From assembly GCA_958295925.1 (NCBI GenBank), contig CATQHL010000001.1:2342780-2406779 (forward strand): a stretch of 64,000 bases of DNA. Direction: 5' to 3'. Source of the DNA: an uncultured Acidimicrobiales bacterium (GTDB lineage: Bacteria; Actinomycetota; Acidimicrobiia; Acidimicrobiales; CATQHL01). Below, one piece after another: positions 44,112 to 53,111 of the stretch (position 1 is the first letter of the stretch; the number at the start of each line of letters is the position of its first letter). Made by a program: the position numbers and the translations under genes. The notes below the pieces were generated by a model. It ran no database searches. It saw only the letters and a list, made by a program, of their open reading frames with translations, and was not told the DNA's origin.

Positions 44112-46847
44112 ATGGTGTCGATAACTTCTGAACGCCTAAGCATCGGGATAGAGCGTCACTTCACGATCCCCGGGGTGCATCCATACGACGCAGTGGAGTG
44201 GGAGCGCAGGCATGCCCTCATCGCCGACGCAAGCACCGGTGTTGCCGTGTTCGAGCAGCCCGACGTGGAGTTTCCGGCCTTCTGGTCGCAGAACGCCGTG
44301 AACATAGTTTCGCAGAAGTACTTTCGTGGTCGCCTGGGCGCCCCCGAGCGGGAGTCTTCGCTGAGGCAGGTCATCGACAGGGTGGTTTGCACAATCGCCT
44401 GCTGGGGCGGGGAGGACGGCTACTTCTCCAGCGTCGAGGAGGCGGACACGTTCGCGGCCGAACTCACCTATCTGCTCCTTCATCAGCAGGCGGCGTTCAA
44501 TTCCCCTGTCTGGTTCAACATCGGGGTGCCAGAGGTGCCCCAGCAGTCGTCGGCCTGCTTCATCCTCTCTGTGGAGGACGACATGGAGTCCATCCTCGAC
44601 TGGTACCGGGAGGAGGGGATGATCTTCAAGCGGGGATCGGGCTCAGGCGTGAATCTCAGCAACATCCGCAGCAGCCAGGAGCACCTCAGCGGCGGGGGAA
44701 GGCCCAGCGGCCCGGTCAGCTTCATGAGGGGGGCGGACGCCTCTGCCGGGGCTATCCGCTCGGGTGGCACCACCCGGCGCGCCGCCAAGATGGTGGTGCT
44801 CGACGCCGACCATCCCGACATCGAGGAGTTCATATGGTGCAAGGCGCACGAGGAGAAAAAGGCGAGAGCCCTGGCTGAGGCAGGATTCGACATGAGTTTC
44901 GACGGGGCGGACGGTGCGACGGTCTTCTACCAGAATGCCAACAACTCTGTGCGCCTAAGCGACGCCTTCATGCGCGCCGCCCTTGAGGGGCTCGACTGGG
45001 AGCTCACCGCCCGCACCACTGGGGAGGTTCTCTCCAAGGTCCCCGCCGCTGGCCTGCTCCGCCAGATAGCCGAGGCCACCTGGAGTTGCGCCGATCCGGG
45101 CGTTCAATTCGACACTCAGATCAATCGCTGGCACACCACTCCTGCCGATGGACGGATAACAGCCTCAAACCCCTGCTCGGAGTACCTGCACATCGACGAC
45201 TCGGCCTGCAACCTGGCCAGCCTGAACCTTCTCAGCTTCCTGTCAGAGGACGGGCGCTTCGACGTGCGCTCCTTCCGATCCGCCGTGAGGGTGGTCTTCT
45301 GCGCCCAGGAGATACTCGTCGGACGGTCCCACTACCCGACCGACTCCATAGCAATCAACACCAGAAAGTTCCGCCAACTAGGGCTGGGATACACAAACCT
45401 GGGAGCCATGTTGATGAGCATGGGGCTGCCTTACGATTCGGCGGCCGGGCGGGCTAACGCCGCCGCTGTTACTGCCGTCATGTGCGGGGAGGCCTATCTC
45501 ACCTCGGCGTTGATGGCGGCTCGGATGTCGTCGTTCGCAGGCTTTCGGGCTAACCGCTCGCACGTGCTGAGGGTGCTGGACATGCATCGCAAGGCGGTAT
45601 CGGGCATCGCTGCCGAGCACGTCTCCGACGACCTGATGAGCGCAGCCGCCGACGCCTGGAATCGGGCCTGCTCCCTGGCTCTAAAGACGGGGGTGCGCAA
45701 TGCCCAGGCGACCGTCCTGGCCCCAACGGGGACGATCAGCTTCATGATGGACTGTGACACCACCGGCATCGAACCCGACCTGGCGCTACGGAAGACGAAG
45801 GCGCTGGTGGGCGGGGGTTCGCTCACGCTGCTGAACCGCTCGGTGCGGCGGGCTCTGGCGCATCTGGGATACAGCGAGGCCGAGTCCGACGAGATAGCAG
45901 GGTTTGTCGAGACCCACGGCTCGGTAATCGGCGCCCCGCACCTCGCGAAGCCGCACCAAGAGGTGTTCGCCTGCTCGATAGGGGACAACGTCGTAGGCCC
46001 GGTGGGCCACGTCAAGATGATGGCAGCCGTCCAGCCATTCCTGAGCGGAGGCATCTCGAAGACCGTCAACGTGGGGGAGCAGACCACTATCGAGGAGATT
46101 GAGGATCTGCTTGTAGCAGCGTGGAGGCAGGGGGTTAAGGCCATCGCCGTCTATCGCGACAACTCCAAGTGGACTCAGCCGATGTCGGCGTCGATTGCGG
46201 GAGGGACAGGCGGTGTGGAGGCATCCGAGGCCCTGCCCGAGCCGGTGCGCCGGGAGTTGCCGCGGGAACGCCGCTCGCGCACCCTGAGTTTCAAGGTGGC
46301 CGACTGTAAGGGGTACGTGATAGTTGGCGAGTATCCCGACGGACGCCCGGGCGAGATATTTGTGAAGGTCTCCAAGCAGGGATCCACCCTGGCGGGGATA
46401 ATGGACGCCTTCGCCATCGCCATCTCGCACGGACTGCAGTACGGGGTGCCGTTGCGTTCGTTTGTTGACGCCTACAGGGGAATGCGCTTTGAGCCGGCCG
46501 GCATCACTGACGACCCCGACATTCGGATCGCCACCAGCCTCATCGACTACTTGTTCAGAAGATTGGGGCTGATCTACCTTTCCGCTGAGGAGCGGGAGTC
46601 GATGGGCCTCTTTACTGCCGATTCCAGACCCTCCCTGCCTGATGCGTGGGCGGCTGCGGTGCAGGCACTTGACATCGTCCCCGGCTCGTCGTCGGGGGCT
46701 GGAAACGGTTACGCCTGGGAGCTATCGGCGAGGAGTCGCCGTGCAGATGCAGCGGCGCCGCTCTGCATGACCTGTGGCACCCAGATGGTGCGAGTCGGCT
46801 CCTGCTACGCCTGCGCCACCTGCGGCGCCACCAGCGGCTGCGGCTGA
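44112..46847 (+). CDS. nrdJ: Adenosylcobalamin-dependent ribonucleotide reductase (class II)
   Basis: A 911-residue enzyme that makes deoxyribonucleotides with adenosylcobalamin as radical source. It has NSPVWFNIG, the active-site segment NPCSEYLHIDDSACNLASLN (near residue 353) and the C-terminal Cys-rich zinc-ribbon CMTCGTQM / CYACATCG. The ATG at 44112 lies only one base from AGGAGG, so the GTG at 44115 may be the true start. It is the likely main user of the cobalamin imported by btuFCD. The 3' end overlaps the convergent gpgS gene. Confidence 0.95.
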   Translation: MVSITSERLSIGIERHFTIPGVHPYDAVEWERRHALIADASTGVAVFEQPDVEFPAFWSQNAVNIVSQKYFRGRLGAPERESSLRQVIDRVVCTIACWGGEDGYFSSVEEADTFAAELTYLLLHQQAAFNSPVWFNIGVPEVPQQSSACFILSVEDDMESILDWYREEGMIFKRGSGSGVNLSNIRSSQEHLSGGGRPSGPVSFMRGADASAGAIRSGGTTRRAAKMVVLDADHPDIEEFIWCKAHEEKKARALAEAGFDMSFDGADGATVFYQNANNSVRLSDAFMRAALEGLDWELTARTTGEVLSKVPAAGLLRQIAEATWSCADPGVQFDTQINRWHTTPADGRITASNPCSEYLHIDDSACNLASLNLLSFLSEDGRFDVRSFRSAVRVVFCAQEILVGRSHYPTDSIAINTRKFRQLGLGYTNLGAMLMSMGLPYDSAAGRANAAAVTAVMCGEAYLTSALMAARMSSFAGFRANRSHVLRVLDMHRKAVSGIAAEHVSDDLMSAAADAWNRACSLALKTGVRNAQATVLAPTGTISFMMDCDTTGIEPDLALRKTKALVGGGSLTLLNRSVRRALAHLGYSEAESDEIAGFVETHGSVIGAPHLAKPHQEVFACSIGDNVVGPVGHVKMMAAVQPFLSGGISKTVNVGEQTTIEEIEDLLVAAWRQGVKAIAVYRDNSKWTQPMSASIAGGTGGVEASEALPEPVRRELPRERRSRTLSFKVADCKGYVIVGEYPDGRPGEIFVKVSKQGSTLAGIMDAFAIAISHGLQYGVPLRSFVDAYRGMRFEPAGITDDPDIRIATSLIDYLFRRLGLIYLSAEERESMGLFTADSRPSLPDAWAAAVQALDIVPGSSSGAGNGYAWELSARSRRADAAAPLCMTCGTQMVRVGSCYACATCGATSGCG

Positions 46848-47962
46848 CAGAGGCTCGGCGGCTGATCCTTGGCGACGTCTGGCGTCGTCTGGGAGAGGCG
46901 CAGGAAGCTTCTCATAGGAGGGCGTTCTCGGAGACCAGGGATTTCTCCGAGGGGCGCCCCGGCACCTTGAACGCGTCTCTTATCTGCTGGCGGCGCCTCC
47001 CAGGCGCCACGGGGAGGCTCAACGCCCGCCCGCTCCAGCACCACCTGGATAATCTCAAGCGACTGAGGGGCGAGTTCTGCCAGCGGGCGGTTGCGGTGGC
47101 GGCGTATTCCCAGGTCGGCCTGGACGATGCTCTCCGCCCCGAAGCGGCGGGAGAGGTCGATGAGCAGCCCCATCTCGACCCCGTAGCCCTGCACGAAAGG
47201 GACTTGCATGGCTGCTCCGCGCCGGACGGCGTACTCGCCGGAAAGCGGCTGGCTGATGTGGGAGAGTTCGGGGAAGAACAGCGAGATGAGAGGCTTGGCC
47301 ACCAGTTCAGTGGTTCTCCCGCCGCCTGTGGGTCTGTCACCCAGCCAGCGCTGATAGTGGGCCTTGACCATCACGACGCCTGCGCCCTCGGCGTTGGCGT
47401 TCAGCAGAAACGGAGCCAGAAGGGAGGTCACGTAGGCGGGGGAGAAGCTCAGCAGGTCGGCGTCGCACCAGACGATCAGGTCGGCGTCGGTCACCGACAG
47501 GGACTTCCACAGTGCGTCCCCCTTTCCTCGCCCCCGACCGGCTTCGGGCAGCAGATCGGAGACTGCGGCCACTCTTGCGCCAGCCGCCGCAGCAACGGCT
47601 GGGGTGTCGTCGTCAGAGGAATGAAGCACCCAGAGTTCGTCTACCAGCGGCGGTGCTCCTGGTGCCATCAGATTCTCCCTGACGGCTTCGCAGATGCCGC
47701 CGATGGTGGCGGCCTCGTTCAGAGCGGGCAGGCACACCGCCACTCGAAGGTCGCCCTTGCGCTCGGAGAGGATGTTCGCCTCCGCCCTGGTGCAGGCGGC
47801 TGACCCGGCGGCGGGACCGGGCCAGACAGTTGCTGCGTTCTCGGCGTCTGCGGGCTCGGGCTCGACTGCGGGCGGATCTTCTGGTTCAGGCACCCCATCA
47901 GCGTGTCGCAGCCGCCGGGGGCGCGCAACCCTGTCGCAGAGCAAATCGCCGTAGCATGCCAT
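46805..47962 (-). CDS. gpgS: Glucosyl-3-phosphoglycerate synthase-like glycosyltransferase
   Basis: About 385 residues from an ATG at 47962 (a GTG at 47980 is also possible). The GT-A glycosyltransferase domain begins VAVCLPALNEAATIGGI and carries the metal-binding motif WCDADLLSF. PLSGEYAVRR and the GYGVEMGLLIDLSRRFG segment are typical of glucosyl-3-phosphoglycerate synthases (GT81). It makes the precursor of glucosylglycerate or methylglucose polysaccharides. The C-terminal 40 residues are not conserved-looking and overlap nrdJ antisense by 43 bases. Its start overlaps the divergent L,D-transpeptidase start. Confidence 0.8.
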   Translation of the reverse strand: MACYGDLLCDRVARPRRLRHADGVPEPEDPPAVEPEPADAENAATVWPGPAAGSAACTRAEANILSERKGDLRVAVCLPALNEAATIGGICEAVRENLMAPGAPPLVDELWVLHSSDDDTPAVAAAAGARVAAVSDLLPEAGRGRGKGDALWKSLSVTDADLIVWCDADLLSFSPAYVTSLLAPFLLNANAEGAGVVMVKAHYQRWLGDRPTGGGRTTELVAKPLISLFFPELSHISQPLSGEYAVRRGAAMQVPFVQGYGVEMGLLIDLSRRFGAESIVQADLGIRRHRNRPLAELAPQSLEIIQVVLERAGVEPPRGAWEAPPADKRRVQGAGAPLGEIPGLRERPPMRSFLRLSQTTPDVAKDQPPSLCQPQPLVAPQVAQA

Positions 47963-49017
47963 GGCCACTTCACCGCTCAAAGGAGATCAGCCGTAGATAC
48001 AGAAAGAGCCCGTACCCCCTCTTGACGATCGGTCGAAGCTTGAGTGGTTCGCTGCTGCCGGCGGCCTTCGCAGGAGTCACAGTCGGGTTGCTCCTGGCGG
48101 GTTGCGACGGGCGGCTGCCCCTGGATATGGACGCGAGTCAGCAGCGAGAGGCATCCCCTGGGGTCTTGACGGTCGAAGCATCCTCCGACAAAACCCTCCC
48201 CCTCGAGCCTCCACCCCTCCCCCTCGAGCCTCCGCCGTCCCCTCTGCCCTTTGTCGAGGCCGCTGTGCCCGAAACTCTTGCCTTGGCCGATGAGTCTGTG
48301 TCCGTCTCGTCCGACCATCTCGCCGCTGCGTCCGAGCGTTCCGGTGGTGCTGCGTCCGAGGGTTCCGGCGCACCTGATGGCGACGCCCGGGAGCAGGGTT
48401 TCAAGATCATTCGAGCCACCGACTTCAACGGGGAGCTGAAGATATACGACGCCCCCGAAGGCAGCCGACTGCGTTTCCGGGACGCTGTCTTCAACCCCAC
48501 CTACTACGGCAACACGCTCACCCTGCTGGTGAGTGAAGGCAGCCCGGGCGACGAGTGGGTTGAGGTGGATCTGCCCGTCCGCCCGAACGGCAGCAGGGGC
48601 TGGGTTCGCACAAGGGGTTTCGGCTGGTCGTCGCACAACTTCCGGGTGGTGGTCGACCGATCCGAGCGAACCCTCACGGCCTTCGAGGGGGAGCAGGCCA
48701 TAGCCGAAAGCCGAATTGTGGTCGGTCGGGACGATCGCCCCACCCCGTTGGGAAGTTTTATCATCGACGAGAAGCTCAAGAGTTCCGAGGCCGGTTTCGG
48801 GCGCGTCTACGGCACCCGAATCCTCACCCTTTCCGGGTACAGCGAAGTTCTGGAGGTCTTCAATGGAGGGCTTCCCAAGCTGGCCATACACGGGACATTC
48901 GACAGCGGGCAGGTCGGTCAGGCACTCTCCTCCGGATGCATCAGGGTGCCGAACGAGGTTGTGGAGTTCCTGGAGAGGACACTCCCCGTGGGTACTGTTG
49001 TTGACATCGTTGCCTAG
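47956..49017 (+). CDS. L,D-transpeptidase (YkuD) lipoprotein
   Basis: About 353 residues from an ATG at 47956. A hydrophobic segment ends with LLLAGCDG (lipobox LAGC), followed by a Pro/Leu/Glu-rich linker with a repeated LPLEPPP unit. An SH3-like region (ELKIYDAPEGS) precedes a YkuD domain with HGTFDSG and the catalytic Cys in SSGCIRVPNEVVEFL. It cross-links peptidoglycan through 3-3 bonds or attaches proteins to it. The start is uncertain: it overlaps gpgS on the opposite strand, and a TTG some 70 bases later is possible. Confidence 0.88.
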   Translation: MPWPLHRSKEISRRYRKSPYPLLTIGRSLSGSLLPAAFAGVTVGLLLAGCDGRLPLDMDASQQREASPGVLTVEASSDKTLPLEPPPLPLEPPPSPLPFVEAAVPETLALADESVSVSSDHLAAASERSGGAASEGSGAPDGDAREQGFKIIRATDFNGELKIYDAPEGSRLRFRDAVFNPTYYGNTLTLLVSEGSPGDEWVEVDLPVRPNGSRGWVRTRGFGWSSHNFRVVVDRSERTLTAFEGEQAIAESRIVVGRDDRPTPLGSFIIDEKLKSSEAGFGRVYGTRILTLSGYSEVLEVFNGGLPKLAIHGTFDSGQVGQALSSGCIRVPNEVVEFLERTLPVGTVVDIVA

Positions 49018-49056
49018 CCAAGCCCGAGGGGGTTCAATGCGTAAGAGAGATCTGAA

Positions 49057-50289
49057 ATGACCTCGTTCCACGCCGTAGTTGCCTACATCCAAAGCCCCCG
49101 GGTTGGGCAGATCTCGCTGGGGCCGCTCAATCTTCGGCTCTACGGACTGATGGTGGCACTGGGCGTGGTAGCCGCTATCTATCTCGCGGGGTGGCTGCTT
49201 CGAACCAGGGGAATCAGCTCGGAATTGGCCATCCACGTGGCTGTTCTGGGTGTGCCGTTGGGGCTGATTGGGGCGCGCGCCTATCACGTGATTACCGACT
49301 GGAAGCTCTATCAGGGCCGGGCGGTGGACATCTTCAAGATTTGGGAAGGCGGGCTAGGCATTCCCGGGGCGATCGTCGGAGGTGTTCTGGGCGGGCTTCT
49401 GGTTGTCCGCATACGCAAGCTCGAGGTTCGGCCGCTCCTCGACGCGGCGGCGGCCGGCATCCCGCTTGGACAGGCAATAGGGCGACTCGGCAACTACTTC
49501 AACCAGGAACTCTTCGGTCGCCCGACCGAACTGCCGTGGGGCCTGAGGATCGACGAGGTGAACCGCCCGCCCGAGTATGTGGAGTTCGAGACCTTTCACC
49601 CCACGTTTCTCTACGAGAGCCTCTGGAACGTCGGGGTGTGCTTGCTGGCGATATGGGCCTTCCGGCGCATGTGGCTGCCGTCGGGTCACCTGTTCGCCCT
49701 CTACGTGGCCCTGTATTCCGGAGGAAGGCTCTGGGTGGAGGCGTTGAGGTCAGACCCGGCCAGCCTTGTGCTGGGCGTGCGAATAAACATCTGGGTGATG
49801 GGGTTCGTCCTGATCGCAGCCGCGGCATTCCTTCTCACGGTCACCCGAAAGGCCCACAAGACCGCCGCTCTGGGGGAGGAGGCAGAAGAGCCACCTGAGC
49901 CGGATGCGGTGTCTGCGCCGGATGCGGCGTCTGCGGCGACTGTGGAGTCTGTCGAGGACGCTGAGGTGGAGTCTGTCGAGGACGCTGAGGTGGAGTCTGT
50001 CGAGGACGCTGAGGCGACGTCTGTGGAGGACGCTGTGGCGACGTCTGTGGAGTCTGTCGAGTCTGCGGCGTCTCCAGCGTCTGCGGCGTCTGCGGAGGTG
50101 CCGTCTGCGGAGTCCGTCGAGCCTCCTGCGGAGTCCGCCGAGTTCGACGAAGCATCGTCGGTGCAGAAGGAGGCGTCGGAGGCGTCGCAAGAGATTGTGG
50201 AGGCGTCGGAGAGGTCGCAAGAGATTGTGGAAGCCCCGGCAGAAGAGGAAGTTCCTTTATCGGGAGAGGAAGTTCCAAGAGAAGGATGA
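49057..50289 (+). CDS. lgt: Prolipoprotein diacylglyceryl transferase with long acidic tail
   Basis: A 410-residue membrane enzyme that attaches diacylglycerol to lipobox cysteines. It has the Lgt motifs RAYHVITDW, GGLGIPGAIVGG and GQAIGRLGNYFNQELFGRP, plus several membrane segments ending near residue 265. The last ~130 residues are a Ser/Glu/Ala/Val-rich tail with three perfect VESVEDAE repeats. The tail is cytoplasmic or external with unknown role and unlike E. coli Lgt. It serves the many lipoproteins in this window. Confidence 0.93.
   Translation: MTSFHAVVAYIQSPRVGQISLGPLNLRLYGLMVALGVVAAIYLAGWLLRTRGISSELAIHVAVLGVPLGLIGARAYHVITDWKLYQGRAVDIFKIWEGGLGIPGAIVGGVLGGLLVVRIRKLEVRPLLDAAAAGIPLGQAIGRLGNYFNQELFGRPTELPWGLRIDEVNRPPEYVEFETFHPTFLYESLWNVGVCLLAIWAFRRMWLPSGHLFALYVALYSGGRLWVEALRSDPASLVLGVRINIWVMGFVLIAAAAFLLTVTRKAHKTAALGEEAEEPPEPDAVSAPDAASAATVESVEDAEVESVEDAEVESVEDAEATSVEDAVATSVESVESAASPASAASAEVPSAESVEPPAESAEFDEASSVQKEASEASQEIVEASERSQEIVEAPAEEEVPLSGEEVPREG
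49942..50013 (+). repeat. Three 24-base tandem repeats in the lgt tail
   Basis: Three identical copies of the 24-base unit starting GTGGAGTCTGTCGAGGACG, encoding VESVEDAE. Partial copies follow. Such units can change number by slippage. Confidence 0.9.
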
Positions 50290-50317
50290 GTCCCCTGTCG
50301 AACCGCTAGAATAGATA

Positions 50318-50450
50318 TCGCATAGAGAGGTCTCGGTCGTCTAGGCGTCCGAGCCGGCAACCTGGGACGGACACCCAAGGTGCCAGCCCTACTTCGGGTA
50401 TGTGGCCCGGCCTAGCCCGGGCAACCAAGTGTCCCCCTGAGCAGTTGCAG
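50318..50450 (+). promoter_or_regulatory. SAM riboswitch upstream of metX
   Basis: The leader contains a CTCGG/CCGAG hairpin followed at once by CCGGCAACC (50354-50362). Further on are AAGGTGCCA and CCC, the order found in SAM-I/SAM-IV-type aptamers of actinobacteria. It lies directly before metX, a methionine-pathway gene. High SAM should lower expression. The exact class and ends need folding. Confidence 0.75.
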
Positions 50451-50510
50451 AAGTTGGGCGCCCGCCCCCTGCACCGTTCGTCTCTGATTGCCACGAATTC
50501 GGAGGACAAC

Positions 50511-51710
50511 TTGGAATCAGCAGGCTCGACGCATGCAAGGGCAAACAGGTACTTCAACGATCTGCCTGCCAGCGGCGCCTGGAAGGATGGCGACCCGCCA
50601 GGTGAGCGTCGGTTTTTTCGCTGGGACACCGGGCGTCCGTTCCTCTTGGAGGCTGGTGGCTCCCTGAACGAGTTGGTGGTGGCGTATGAGACCTGGGGTG
50701 AGCTCACACCCGACACCTCCAACGCCGTGCTGATCTGTCACGCCCTCACGGGCGACTCCCATGTTTGCAGCTCGGCCGATAGGCCTGGTTCGCCCGACGG
50801 CTGGTGGGAGGAGATGGTCGGGCCAGGCAAGTTCTTGGACACCGAGCGCTACTTCGTGGTATGCAGCAACGTGCTTGGCGGTTGTCAGGGCACGACCGGC
50901 CCGGCCTCCGTGAACCCTGACAAGTCCCGGCCTTGGGGGGCTGGGTTTCCCGCTGTCACCATCCGGGACATGGTTCGCATCCAAAAGCGCCTGACAGACC
51001 ACCTGGGCGTGCGGCAGTGGCTGAGTGTGATCGGCGGCTCGATGGGGGGGATGCAGGTTCTGGAGTGGGGGGCGATGTTCCCCGAGCGAGTGCGTTCACT
51101 CGCCCCGCTGGCGGTGGGATGCTCTGCCAGCCCCTGGCAGATCGCCTGGAGCAAGATAGGACGGACGGCAATTGCCCTCGATCCGGCTTGGCGGGGGGGC
51201 GACTACTACGACGCCCCGCCGGGATTCGGGCCGCAGTCAGGGCTGGCCCTGGCGAGGGCGACAGCGCAGATCACCTACCGCAGCGACCCCTTGTTTCAGG
51301 ATCGCTGGGGGAGGAGGCTGCTTGATCCTTCCGAGGAGTTCGGCCTGTGGGACCGCTACTCGGTGGAGAGCTATCTTGACTATCACGGCGAGAAGCTTGT
51401 CAACCGCTTTGACGCCAACTCCTACCTGCTGCTAAACAAGGCCATGGACAGCCACGACCTGGGAAGGGGGCGGGGAGGATTGGAGAAAGGGGTGAAGCTG
51501 ATTTCCGCCCCGGTGCTCACGGTGGCCATTAGCTCTGACGTGCTCTACCCGCCACGCCAGCAGCGGGAGCTGCGGGATCTCCTGCGAGCCTCCGGCGGGG
51601 AGTGCGAGTTCGTCTTCGTGCCCAGCGAGGAAGGGCACGATGGCTTCCTGCTGGAGATCGATGCCGTAGGCGGCGCGCTGGCCGACTTTCTGAGTCGGGT
51701 GGCGATCTAA
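50511..51710 (+). CDS. metX: Homoserine O-acetyltransferase
   Basis: A 399-residue alpha/beta-hydrolase fold enzyme. It has LVVAYETWGELT near the N-terminus, HALTGDSH, the nucleophile motif GGSMGGMQ (near residue 176) and late Asp/His in SSDVLYP and EEGHDGF. It acetylates homoserine (or succinylates it; not resolved here) for methionine synthesis. The TTG at 50511 is chosen because GGAGGA lies four bases ahead. An upstream in-frame ATG at 50400 would place coding sequence inside the riboswitch. Confidence 0.92.
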   Translation: MESAGSTHARANRYFNDLPASGAWKDGDPPGERRFFRWDTGRPFLLEAGGSLNELVVAYETWGELTPDTSNAVLICHALTGDSHVCSSADRPGSPDGWWEEMVGPGKFLDTERYFVVCSNVLGGCQGTTGPASVNPDKSRPWGAGFPAVTIRDMVRIQKRLTDHLGVRQWLSVIGGSMGGMQVLEWGAMFPERVRSLAPLAVGCSASPWQIAWSKIGRTAIALDPAWRGGDYYDAPPGFGPQSGLALARATAQITYRSDPLFQDRWGRRLLDPSEEFGLWDRYSVESYLDYHGEKLVNRFDANSYLLLNKAMDSHDLGRGRGGLEKGVKLISAPVLTVAISSDVLYPPRQQRELRDLLRASGGECEFVFVPSEEGHDGFLLEIDAVGGALADFLSRVAI

Positions 51711-51799
51711 GTCCCGCATCCTGACGGGTATCCAGTGGGCGTGCGGATGGGTGTCTAGCGGGCGGGCATCATGCTGGAGGTGTTATACTTTCCCCGAAT

Positions 51800-51872
51800 G
51801 CGGGCGTAGCTCAGTTGGTAGAGCGCCACCTTGCCAAGGTGAAGGTCGCCGGTTCGAGCCCGGTCGCCCGCT
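51800..51872 (+). tRNA. tRNA-Gly (GCC)
   Basis: A complete cloverleaf: acceptor GCGGGCG/CGCCCGC, D-arm GCTCAGTTGGTAGAGC, anticodon loop TTGCCAA (GCC), T-arm GCCGGTTCGAGCCCGGT. No encoded CCA. Confidence 0.97.
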
Positions 51873-51943
51873 CTTCAGCATTCTCGCTTCTGTCAGCTTG
51901 ATTTCTTCGCATCTCGCGCGGCCTTGCTAGAATTGCCCTACAG

Positions 51944-52017
51944 GCATCGGTGCCCGAGCGGACTAAGGGAGCGGCCTGCAAAGCCGTCTTTCGCGGGTTC
52001 AAATCCCGCCCGGTGCT
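51944..52017 (+). tRNA. tRNA-Cys (GCA)
   Basis: Acceptor GCATCGG/CCGGTGC, anticodon loop CTGCAAA (GCA), T-arm GCGGGTTCAAATCCCGC. The discriminator base is T, as expected for tRNA-Cys. Confidence 0.95.
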
Positions 52018-52075
52018 CAAACACAAACAGCAGGTTTGGGGCCCTGAACTCCTAAGGGTCGCCAGCCTGTGCGTG

Positions 52076-52149
52076 GGGCCGTTAGCTCAGTTGGCTAGAG
52101 CGCTTGCATGACGCGCAAGAGGTCGGGGGTTCAAGTCCCTCACGGCCCA
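52076..52149 (+). tRNA. tRNA-Val (GAC)
   Basis: Acceptor GGGCCGT/ACGGCCC, D-arm GCTCAGTTGGCTAGAGC, anticodon loop ATGACGC (GAC), T-arm with GGTTCAAGTCC. It is the last tRNA before the second defence island. Confidence 0.95.
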
Positions 52150-52271
52150 CAAGGGAGGGTGCATTATTCTGACGATTATGTCCGCTGCGGTGATAACTGC
52201 GCCACGAATGCGGTGTGGCAACAGGTGCTGCAATACACTTGTGTTGACTAGAGCTTTTGGGAAGCTGAGCG

Positions 52272-52937
52272 ATGAACGATTTTCTCGTTGAAACCGATCA
52301 GACCAGAGTTAACCGCACTAGACCTGGGCAGCGTAAGGATCATCTCACCAGATCTGAGCGGCGTATTGCCGACAGATTGGCCGAGGCGGTTTCCATCAAT
52401 GCCGATTCCGATCGGCGCATCATCTCCGATCACTTGGCCGCAATAACTGGCTTGTCCCCCGACCGGGTAATCGTTGTTCTGACCGCTGCCGGAATGTCTT
52501 TTCGGCAAGCGCGCCGTGTCGCAAGGCTCAGGTTCTTGCTGGAGCAGAAGCTGTACTTGGCTGGTAGACCTCGGTCGCTGATACCTCCAATCGGCTACAT
52601 GATTACCGTTGAGGCCCTGCCACCTCGCAAACTGTTTCGAATTCCCCCCGACAGCCCGCTTCCCCCCGACGACGCGCATCTTGCAGCGCATCTTCATGCC
52701 TGCCTTTATGCCGATGAGTACTCACACGCACACACGAATCAGCTTGACGATTTGCTGGCTATGCCGTGGGCGCGCCGCAGAGCAGTCATGGGGGCAGCTG
52801 TGGATGACAGCAACAAGTTCAAGAAGATCAGCCGACTTGTGCGCTATCACCGTCGCTGTCAAGAATTCTCCAGCAGGTCCAAACTAGGCATAAAGAAGCG
52901 GAGCCTCTCGCTGTTGTTCCCTTCAAGGTTCCGCTAG
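52272..52937 (+). CDS. Hypothetical protein beside OLD-like ATPase
   Basis: A 221-residue basic protein of no recognised family. Residues ~45-95 (RRIISDHLAAITGLSPDRV then RQARRVARLRFLLEQKL) look helical and could form a helix-turn-helix. The C-terminus is rich in Arg, Lys and Ser. The ATG at 52272 is 122 bases after tRNA-Val. It precedes the ATPase gene by 174 bases on the same strand, so it may belong to the same locus. Confidence 0.6.
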   Translation: MNDFLVETDQTRVNRTRPGQRKDHLTRSERRIADRLAEAVSINADSDRRIISDHLAAITGLSPDRVIVVLTAAGMSFRQARRVARLRFLLEQKLYLAGRPRSLIPPIGYMITVEALPPRKLFRIPPDSPLPPDDAHLAAHLHACLYADEYSHAHTNQLDDLLAMPWARRRAVMGAAVDDSNKFKKISRLVRYHRRCQEFSSRSKLGIKKRSLSLLFPSRFR

Positions 52938-53111
52938 CACTTCATCTGCACGGAGCGCTGCGACGCTCAAATTGAGCTGCAACCTTTGTACTGCGCCAGC
53001 TCTGCGTCCCTCGCCCCCGTCCAATTGAGCCACCGAACCGGCTAGTCTGCACTCCGTCACTAATCATGACAAGGCCGTAAGAGGGTCTTACTGGAAGGAT
53101 GGAAAGGTCTA

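Noticed and set aside
51811..52026. Reverse-strand frame across tRNA-Gly and tRNA-Cys
   Set aside because: It covers two tRNA genes antisense; translation of tRNA sequence is a known artefact.
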